Shown piece after piece: positions 56,775 to 64,000 of a DNA stretch of 64,000 nt. This stretch comes from Gigaspora rosea (taxonomy: Eukaryota; Glomeromycota; Glomeromycetes; Diversisporales; Gigasporaceae). A program made the position numbers and the translations under genes. Every line of letters begins with the position of its first letter. Positions within the stretch are counted from its first letter, which is position 1. The stretch is from the NCBI GenBank assembly GCA_003550325.1, contig QKWP01000205.1, positions 193,081-257,080 on the forward strand. The letters are read 5' to 3'. The notes under the pieces are model-generated. The model made no database searches. It was not told the DNA's origin and saw only the letters and a program-made list of their open reading frames with translations.

Positions 56775-57870
56775 TTTTGAAAGTGTCGAAAGTCATCTTT
56801 GAAATGCGCAAAGGTTCGAAAAGTTGTTGTTTTTCTCACAAAGTGCCAAAATAAAATAAATTAATAAAAATAAACCAAAAAAAAACAAAAACAAAAACAC
56901 AAACCAAAAAAAAAATGAAGCAAAACCTTGCAAGAACTTGCAAAAACTTGCGAAAACTTGCACCAATTTTTCTAAAGAAGAGTTCTTGAAAATTTAAAAA
57001 TTGCTGGGGGTATGTTTTTGAAGGTGTTGAAAGTCATCGTTGGAATGCGCACATTTCAAAAAGTTGTTGTTTTTTTCGCAAAATGCTGAAATAAAATAAA
57101 TTAATAAAAAAAATTTAAAAATAAACCAAAAAAAACAAAAACAAAAAACACGAAACAAAAAAAATAAAGCGAAACCTTGCAAGAACTTGTAAAAACTTGC
57201 AAAAATTAAAAACTTGCGAAAACTTGCGACTATTTCTCTAAAGAAGCGTTCTTGAAAATTTAGAAATTGCTGGGAGGTGTGTTTTTGAAAGTGTCAGAGG
57301 TTGTAGTTGGCACGCGCAATAGTTCGAAAAGTTTTGTTTTCTTGCAAAGAGCAAAAATAAGATAAATTAATAAAAAAATTTTAAAAATAAACCAAAAAAA
57401 CAAAACCAAAAAAACATGAACCAAAAAAATAAATAAAACGAAGCCTTGCAAGAACTTGCAAAAACTTGCAAAAACTTGTGAAAACTTGTGAAAACTTGCG
57501 CCTATTTCTCTAAAGAATCATTTATGAAAATTTAAAAATTGCTGGTATGTGTTCTTGAAAGTGTCGAAAGTCATAGTTGGCATGTGCAAGGTTTCGAAAA
57601 GTTGTTAGTTTTTCTTACAAAGTGACGAAATAAAATAAATTAATAAAAAAAATTAAAAATAAACCACAAAACAAAAACAAAAAACACGAAACAAAAAAAT
57701 AAATAAAGTGAAACCTTGCAAAAACTTGCAAAAACTTGCAAAAACTTGCACCATTTCTCTAAAGAAGCATTCTTGAAAGTTTAGAAATTGCTGGGAGTGT
57801 GTTCTTGAAGGTGTCAGAAGTCGTCATTAGAATGCGCAAGGTTTCGAAAAGTTGTTGTTTTTCTCGCAAA
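56775..57870 (+). repeat. Satellite: five copies of a 240-270-bp unit
   Basis: Unit order: GTGTCGAAAGTCATNGTTGG, AATGCGCAAGGTTCGAAAAG, TTGTTGTTTTTCTCGCAAAG, an A-rich tract of AACCAAAAAAACAAAAAC, tandem CTTGCAAAAACTTGCAAAAA, then TTTCTCTAAAGAAGCGTTCT, TGAAAATTTAAAAATTGCTG. Copies start near 56781, 57023, 57291, 57560 and 57810, with the last decaying into A-rich sequence to 57990. Minus-strand Phe-rich frames are repeat artefacts. Confidence 0.8.
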
Positions 57871-58330
57871 GTGCTAAAATAATAAAAAAATTAAAAAATA
57901 AATAAATAAAAAAAATGAAAAAAAACAAAAGAAAACAAAAAAAACGAACGAAAACAAAATTGAAAACAAAAAAGTGATAAAAACAAAATAGAAGCTTTAA
58001 TTATAAACAAAAGATCTAATCTGATCTTGTAGTACAGAATTTGAACATCATCAAACTATTTCGAACTATTTTGAAAAATCAGTCTAATGCGCGATCCAGG
58101 TTACAGATCTACTAATCCTGCTTGGTTTCCTAGTTCTAAAATATTTTGAAATGGTTCGAAATATTTTGTAACATATTTCGAAATATTTCAAAATTACTTT
58201 CGTAATATTTCGAAATTTGATATTTCGAAATATTTCGAAATATATTATGTAATATTTTGCTTATATTACGGTTCATAAGATCTTATGTAAGATTACGCTA
58301 TTATAAATTTGCTAATGTAGCAGCAAGCGC

Positions 58331-59703
58331 ACGTAAGGTATAAATAAAGCATGTTTGTTGCCGAAAGTGGGTTTATCATGCTAATTCCATATACTGATTT
58401 CGGTTCAAGCACCAATTGTGAAATATTGGTTATAGCCTTCAAAAATTCCAAAATTGCACGAGTAATTTTTGCGAAAGCCTAAAGACGGTACAAAAATAAA
58501 GTATAGACGTAAATTGTAATTAAAGTGCATCGAATTACATGTTATACAATTATTAATATATCCTGAAAATATGAAAGTGCTACCTTTTCGTGCTTCTAAT
58601 AAAGCTTTAGATTTTGATGTCTTGGTTATAAAAGGATATAAGAAGAATCGATTTCTTATTTGTTTTAAGTGTCGTATTTATTATTGTTTTATTACCTTAA
58701 CCATTGAGTGGCTTAATGATCGTATTATATTTTTCAGTATTATGCTATTACTTGGTAAGTATCGACCCTCAATATCAATAGTACTAATTAACTACTTTAA
58801 TTACTGATCACTTTAATTACGATAACGTAATCTGATCAAATTGCTTAATTGATTATTGATAGATATTAAGTGCCTCAATCACGATCGGATTAATATGTAA
58901 TTTCACGTGCACAAACTATTACTATAATCGCATTATTGGACTATAGTAAGTTAACTATTGCAGACAATTTTAATTCGTTCCTATCATTCAAAAAGTCTTG
59001 AATTATCTGGTTACAAAATAAGGTTATCCTCGATTAAGGTTTTTCCAAAAATATTAGAAATTCTGATTTGATCAGTACAATTTAATCAAAAGTTGCTATA
59101 TGTATCTCATTATAATACCCAATTGCTTAGAATCTAAGCATTCTCAATCTTAGCTTATTCAATAAGATACAATTTAATGCTATATTTTGTATACAAAAAA
59201 TCGTGCCTTTTGATTGCATAAGTTATTTATTTAGAGTTTTTTTTAAACTTGATTATAGTTAGATTAGTTAGATTAGTTATATTACCAATAAAAAGAATCA
59301 CAGATACTTGGTTTGTTATGGCAATTACACCCTATTATAGCATTTACAACTACCAGTATTAGTGCATTTATAACCATTATAGCAATTATAGCCATTATGG
59401 CATTTTACAGTATATATGGCATTTTATAGCTTTGAGTATTAGTTGTAATTAAGATTGCAACCCAGGTTGTAATCTGTAATGTTCGTAATTATTACTTATG
59501 GCTGGCAACCTTAATGGTAATACCCAACCCCAAATGTTGGCTATAGTCATAGTGTAAATGGACTGGTATCTGGTCCAGGCGTTAATAACGTATAGTAGGA
59601 GGGAAAAGAAAAAAAAAGAATTATATTCTCTAAAAAAAAAAAAACAAAATTATATTTTTTAAAAAAAAAATTATATTCTTTAAAAAAAACTGAATTATAC
59701 CTT
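58331..59703. other. Intergenic DNA with an unrecognised 78-codon frame
   Basis: The frame 58571-58807 (+) begins MKVLPFRASNKALDFDVLVI and ends with hydrophobic stretches; no domain or splice extension is recognised, so it is not called. From 59310 to 59440 imperfect repeats of TATAGCAATTATAGCCATTA/TGGCATTTTACAG occur. 59585-59700 is A-rich with TTATATTCTTTAAAAAAAA repeats. Confidence 0.35.
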
Positions 59704-60180
59704 TTAAAAATATATAAATTCCAACCATATGCTCTGATTTTTGGAATTTATAAAAAAAGTTTATTTTTTTAAAACTATAAAGCTAAATAATTTTTGATCT
59801 ACTGGTCCATTTTAAATAATTTTACTACCAAACTGTTTGTCTTTTTAAGTCAATTCCAATGAGCTAAAAATCATAAAAATCCAATTACAGGGTCATAAGA
59901 AAATGTACTATCACATAGGTGATATACCTGAAATTGGTTTAATATAGATTAAACTAATTTAAGATACATCATCTATTTGATAGTACATTTTCTCATGACC
60001 CTGTAATTGGGTTTTTAAGATTTTGGACTTGTTGGAATCGTTTCAAAGAGATAAATATTTTGGTAGTAAAATCAGTTAAAATGAACTAGTAGATCAAAAA
60101 TTATATAGCCTTAAAGTTTTAAAAAAATAAGCTTTTTTTATAAATTCCAAAAATCAGAGCATATGCTTTATATTTTTTAT
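59704..60180. mobile_element. Fold-back family A, copy 5 (longest)
   Basis: Almost the whole 475 bp is self-complementary. Outer arm CATATGCTCTGATTTTTGGA then ATTTATAAA is mirrored by TTTATAAATTCCAAAAATCA then GAGCATATG. Next come the family core (GATCTACTGGTCCATTTTAA, TTTACTACCAAAC, CCAATTACAGGGTCATAAGA, AAATGTACTATCA) and its mirror. The extra outer arm, absent from other copies, means the element either extends further here or is nested in another fold-back. Confidence 0.75.
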
Positions 60181-60622
60181 TAATATATTCAAATATAAGA
60201 TTTATAAAAATTACTCCATTAGCATTCTTTTAAATATTTTCTTTTTGTCTATTAACTGTTTTCAAATATAACCTTTTTATTCAATATCTACTTTTCAAAT
60301 ATAATCCTTTTTAAAAAAAGGATCTATATTAGCTATTTTTCAAATATAATATTATATAGATTGTTCAGGGTTCTATAACACTCATAGAATCACAGATATA
60401 TAACATATAAGATCCAATCAAATCACAACCCAAGCTCTGCCAATATAAATAGCAAAGCATAGTTATATGCACAGTTATACAAAACACTAATCACTCGTTT
60501 GAATAATACACTACAATAAACACATGCATATGTTGACCAATCATATGCACTTGCATGTGGCACAGATGAATAGTAGCTATAGCTACAATATAGATCCTAA
60601 TATGTAACAAAGCCATCAGTCA

Positions 60623-60871
60623 TTATATGGGGTCTTTGTCTTGAAAATAACCTTACGGGGCTATGTAGATCTTATGAATAAAAATCAAAATTACTAGCCA
60701 TCCAATAATCCAATTCAAATAATTTTTTTTTATTTTGTAGACCTCACTAAACTCTACAAAATAAGAAAAAAGTTTATTTGAATTGGTTACTGAATAGCTA
60801 GAAATTTTAATTTTTATTCATAAGATCTATATAGTCCTGTAAGATCATTTTTAAAGCAAAGACCTATATAA
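60623..60871. mobile_element. Fold-back, TTATATRGGGTCTTTG ends
   Basis: ATGGGGTCTTTGTCTTGAAA, ACGGGGCTATGTAGATCTTA, TGAATAAAAATCAAAATT is inverted at 60795-60871 (AATTTTAATTTTTATTCATA, AGATCTATATAGTCCTGTAA, AAGCAAAGACCTATATAA). The central palindrome is CTCACTAAACTCTACAAAAT-like. About 250 bp, non-coding. Confidence 0.7.
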
Positions 60872-61014
60872 ATACAAATGTCTGGTAAACACCAACTCTC
60901 ATTTAGAAAATTTTTGGTTTTTGCAATCAGACATACACACAGGTAGGGTAGTAGCATATATTATATACTATACCCCTACCTTTCTTCTTTTGCATACATT
61001 GGGGAAGTTTTTAT

Positions 61015-61178
61015 AATGCAGATCTGCGCAGATTTTAAAAAAAAACAATTATCAAAAATTAATGCAGATCTGTGACCCTGCTAGCAATCGTTAAAGAATT
61101 TTTTTTTATTTTCTGCGCAGATTTAATTTTTTGCGCAGATCTTTAACAATTAACAATTCAATAATCTGCGCAGATTAT
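61015..61178. repeat. Cluster of ATCTGCGCAGAT palindromes
   Basis: Four near-perfect ATCTGCGCAGAT 12-mers or their halves occur near 61022, 61112, 61131 and 61163, plus TGCAGATCTG at 61017 and 61063, separated by A/T runs. The array could be a binding-site cluster or subterminal repeats of an element whose ends I cannot find. Confidence 0.55.
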
Positions 61179-61384
61179 AAAAATAAAAAAAAATAACAAA
61201 AACCGAATAATAAAAAATTACTATATGCTTGCCTAAATATTAATTTTTCATATACTGCATTAAAACAATAAATTCGAATATTCATATATTTTTAACAATT
61301 TAATTTATTACCAAAAAATTAAAAAAAATACAAAAAAAAATTAAAAAAAATACTGTACAAAAAATAAATACAAATTATAATTTA

Positions 61385-61995
61385 AACCCAATTCCAACTA
61401 TTGTGCTATATCAACCTATTATGCTACGTTACAATATCGCACTATGTCCCAACTATTATACTAAATCCCATACTAAATGCCCCATATTAACTATCACCCT
61501 ATATTAACTATCATGCTACTAACTATCATGCTACATCCTATACTAACTACCTTGCTATATCCTGAACTATCATGCTACATCTATTGTGCTATGTATGTTC
61601 TATTATCATGCTACATTCATTTTACTATTGCGCTATGTTTTGTAATAACAATTGTACTATGTTCGTTCTAAAGAAAAAAGAACCGTTAGTACTATATTAA
61701 AAAAAAAAATTGTAAACCAGATACTAACTATCGTGCTCTGTTCGTTCTAACTATTGTGCTATGTTTTGTACTATGTTCATTTCATTCTAAAAAAAAAAAC
61801 TAGCCTTAAGTTCGTCCTTTCCAACTCCAATTCTATGACGATAACAATATTCAACACTATTTTTTCCATTTGACTATATCATTCTAACTATTGTACTACA
61901 TTCTGTACTATGTTCGTTCTAAAGAAAAAAAGAACCTTAGTACTGTAAAAAAAAAAAGGAAACTACTAACTATTTATCGTATTCTAACTATTTTC
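61385..61995 (+). repeat. Degenerate AACTATYRTGCTAYRTYC minisatellite
   Basis: Repeats such as CTAACTATCATGCTACATCC, AACTATTGTGCTATGTTTTG and GTTCGTTCTAAAGAAAAAAGAACC recur for about 600 bp with variable spacing. A 64-codon frame (61477-61671) is made of the repeats and is not a gene. Confidence 0.6.
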
Positions 61996-63873
61996 TAATA
62001 CAAGACATGAACACACTCTAACGATAGCTCCAACGACGCATTCTCAACGTGCACTTTAGCGAAGTACAAACCAAAATAAAAGAAAGAAGTGAATAATAAT
62101 AAATAAACAACAAATAAAACAAGAAACTAAAACTTATCTTTAGTACAAAGTTCTAGTATCTCCGGGTTTCAACGATGTTAACAACTTTGTTCATCTTCTG
62201 TTTTTCCATAATACCATTTTAAAGTGAAAAATTGAAGTTTTTGCAACTTTTCAATAAATTTTGGTACTTGTGCTGAAAATACGATAAGTAAAATATATAG
62301 ATATATTAGATTTGAAGGGCACAACTTTTATATATAACAAAAAAAATTTAAAAAAAAAAACAAAAAAAAAGATTTATATCTTACAGTATGATCGCTATTT
62401 GAAAAATGATTGGCTGATCATATTAGTCTAATACAGACAGTACTATAAAAAAATAATAATAAATAAATTTAATAAAAACTTAAATAAATAATAATAAAAA
62501 AACATTAAAATGAAAAAACGATAAATAATAACTAGTGATGATCATGAATTGTGTCACCTGCGATATAATCACCTGATTCTATATATAAAAGCTCTTCTAG
62601 CTATATCAAAAATAGCTCTTATCCTAACCCCAACCACAAGGTAAAAATTTTTTTTGTCTCTGGCCGCTTATAGCATTTGATTGTTTTGATTATATAGTGT
62701 CAATTGGTTACACAAGATTTGGATATGGATCTGATTTCATGATATTTGTTTACTTTTTTTGGCCAATCAAAATTATATGTGATTATATCGAGGATGATAC
62801 AATTCGAGATCATCACTGGGTTCACACGTCTTTGAAACTACCCAAATTTTTTTTACTTTTTTTTGATTTTTTATATAGTTATATATAACGTTATTTAACT
62901 ATATGTATCTGATATATTAAATTTTTAACTTTTTACATTTTTTATATATCTATATGATATATTAAAATACAAATGTGTGTAACTGGTTGCTTTTTTCCGG
63001 ATCAGTCCGAATAATGAAAAATTCACGGAACGCGTAATACATATCTATCTAATATCAGATATATTAAAATACTGTAACAGTTATTTTTTCCAAATATTGG
63101 AATAAACAGATAAGACCGTCCAGAATATGCACAAATGTTGTTAACCAGCCAATCAAAATCGTTAATTTTCAAAAAAATTAAGTGACGAAACAAACAAAAT
63201 CAAAGAAATTTATTAAAATTTATGTTAAAATTCAAAGAAAATATCACAAAATATTATTTCATATAGAGAATTATATCTTTATTGATTTAGATAATTTTAA
63301 ACTATATTCTATATTATAACTATCGTTATTTAAAAATTTTAAAAAAATCTCTATATTCGATTCTACAGTATATCTAATAAACTTGAATGTTTCATAGTAC
63401 AGTACCATGTACTCTTATTCGGTTGAAGAGACCTTTAACTATTCGAAAATTTGCTCTACACATCATATTACATATTATACCTACATAAATCTCTTACCAC
63501 ATCCTAAAAACTCTTATAACAAAAAAAAAAAAAAATTAATATCTGTTATGTATATGTTTTTAACTTTTTTTAAAAAAAAAATCTATATAATGCATGCAAA
63601 AAAGATTCTACAATCTAAACTTTACACTTCTCTAAATCGATATTTTAACTAATATTCTCATAGTACGGCACGAAAACTTCAAGTTTTACTTAATACGCTT
63701 TATGGGTTCACAGAAGAGATAATCTACCCGAGCTTTTGAAAAAAGTATTGCTGTATTGTAAAACAAAAAAAACTTTAAATCAATTATGTAACGATCTACA
63801 AACTCGGGCACTCGGGACAGTCCTACCTCGAGTTAGGAACCTCGAGTCCGAATAACGAAAAACTTATGGAACT
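61996..63873. other. AT-rich intergenic DNA with dispersed-repeat pieces
   Basis: No gene supported. At 62998-63045 TTCCGGATCAGTCCGAATAA then TGAAAAATTCACGGAACGCG is related to 32.26 kb and to GAGTCCGAATAACGAAAAAC at 63845. Short frames at 62697 and 63407 lack features. Confidence 0.35.
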
Positions 63874-63950
63874 GGCTCGACCGAGCAAATGATTGGCAGA
63901 TACGTGCCGCGAAGCGGCACGTGTCTGCCAATCATTTGCTTGGTTGAGCC
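63874..63950. repeat. Near-perfect 77-bp hairpin with CACGTG (partner of 56.1 kb)
   Basis: GGCTCGACCGAGCAAATGAT then TGGCAGATACGTGCCGCG pairs with AAGCGGCACGTGTCTGCCAA then TCATTTGCTTGGTTGAGCC: about 35 of 38 positions pair, with almost no loop. The same core occurs at 56118-56275. Flanks (GTCCGAATAACGAAAAACTT) suggest it is the centre of a larger fold-back that runs off the window. Confidence 0.8.
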
Positions 63951-64000
63951 AAATTAATTTTTACCCGAAGTATTACGAGGGTTAACTGCTAGTAGTTATA

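Larger units (their letters stand above)
55833..58330. mobile_element. About 2.5-kb TIR element carrying a satellite array
   Basis: The left GCTGCTACATCAGAGAATTA...GTAATCTTACATAAGATATT is inverted at the right (AAGATCTTATGTAAGATTAC...TTATAAATTTGCTAATGTAG then CAGC). Both flanks next to the ends are rich in TATTACG/TATTTCGAAATA palindromes. The interior holds a hairpin (56118-56275) and a 250-bp satellite (56775-57870). No transposase. Target duplication not identified. Confidence 0.55.

Noticed and set aside
56994..57451. Phe-rich minus-strand ORFs resembling membrane proteins
   Set aside because: They are translations of the 250-bp satellite and recur in every copy; no gene signals.

Overview
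The window is AT-rich, intron-dense eukaryotic DNA. Its style (short GT-AG introns in almost every gene, very few genes, a mass of small palindromic DNA-transposon derivatives, a broken ZNF862/KIAA1586-type hAT transposase, fragments of expanded receptor and SPRY-like families) fits an arbuscular mycorrhizal fungus of the Rhizophagus/Glomeromycotina type. That assignment is an inference from style and protein flavour, not from a species-specific marker.

Only three genes look complete. All are on the + strand, and each splices with phase-consistent GT-AG introns: (1) a seven-transmembrane, GPCR-like protein, 14471-15914, 4 exons, 388 aa; (2) a conserved-looking 615-aa protein with a KH-like N-terminal part, 29089-31798, 12 exons; (3) an amino acid/auxin permease (AAAP, Aa_trans) transporter, 47989-49771, 6 exons, 451 aa. 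They are isolated from one another and share no visible operon-like or pathway logic. Broken coding matter includes a hAT transposase relic (35.47-37.73 kb, minus strand), an orphan first exon resembling SPRY/concanavalin-A-like proteins (41.74-41.86 kb, minus), and two unrecognised exon-like remnants (3.6 kb and 28.4 kb).

The rest is largely a museum of non-autonomous DNA transposons and fold-back repeats. Six elements have hAT signatures (8-bp target duplications, TIRs starting CAG/TAG). Three share a TTAA-flanked, piggyBac-like TIR (TTAAGGGTAG...). Others are TA-flanked mariner/pogo-like MITEs. One fold-back family occurs five times (26.1, 26.5, 54.2, 55.3 and 59.7 kb). Several elements sit inside each other. 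The clearest case is at 21.5-23.3 kb, where a GGTGAAACT minisatellite is split by a 1.48-kb TIR element, which carries a hAT MITE, which carries a TTAA element.

Layout: 1-7.5 kb nested MITEs and remnants; 7.6-12.3 kb GC-richer repeats and a segmental duplication; 14.4-16 kb GPCR gene; 16-28.8 kb fold-backs, nested insertions and AT-rich DNA; 28.84-31.8 kb promoter-proximal tandem repeat plus the KH-like gene; 32-35.2 kb hAT elements and a palindromic minisatellite; 35.4-37.7 kb hAT transposase relic; 38.3-41.7 kb T-rich repeats and a nested hAT MITE; 41.7-47.9 kb gene fragment and fold-backs; 48-49.8 kb transporter; 50-64 kb almost pure repeats. I see no convincing rRNA, tRNA, CRISPR or bacterial-type features. 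No clearly new biological system is demonstrated. The strongest unexplained signal is that many unrelated fold-back elements carry a short telomere-like CCCTAA/TTAGGG tract in the loop.
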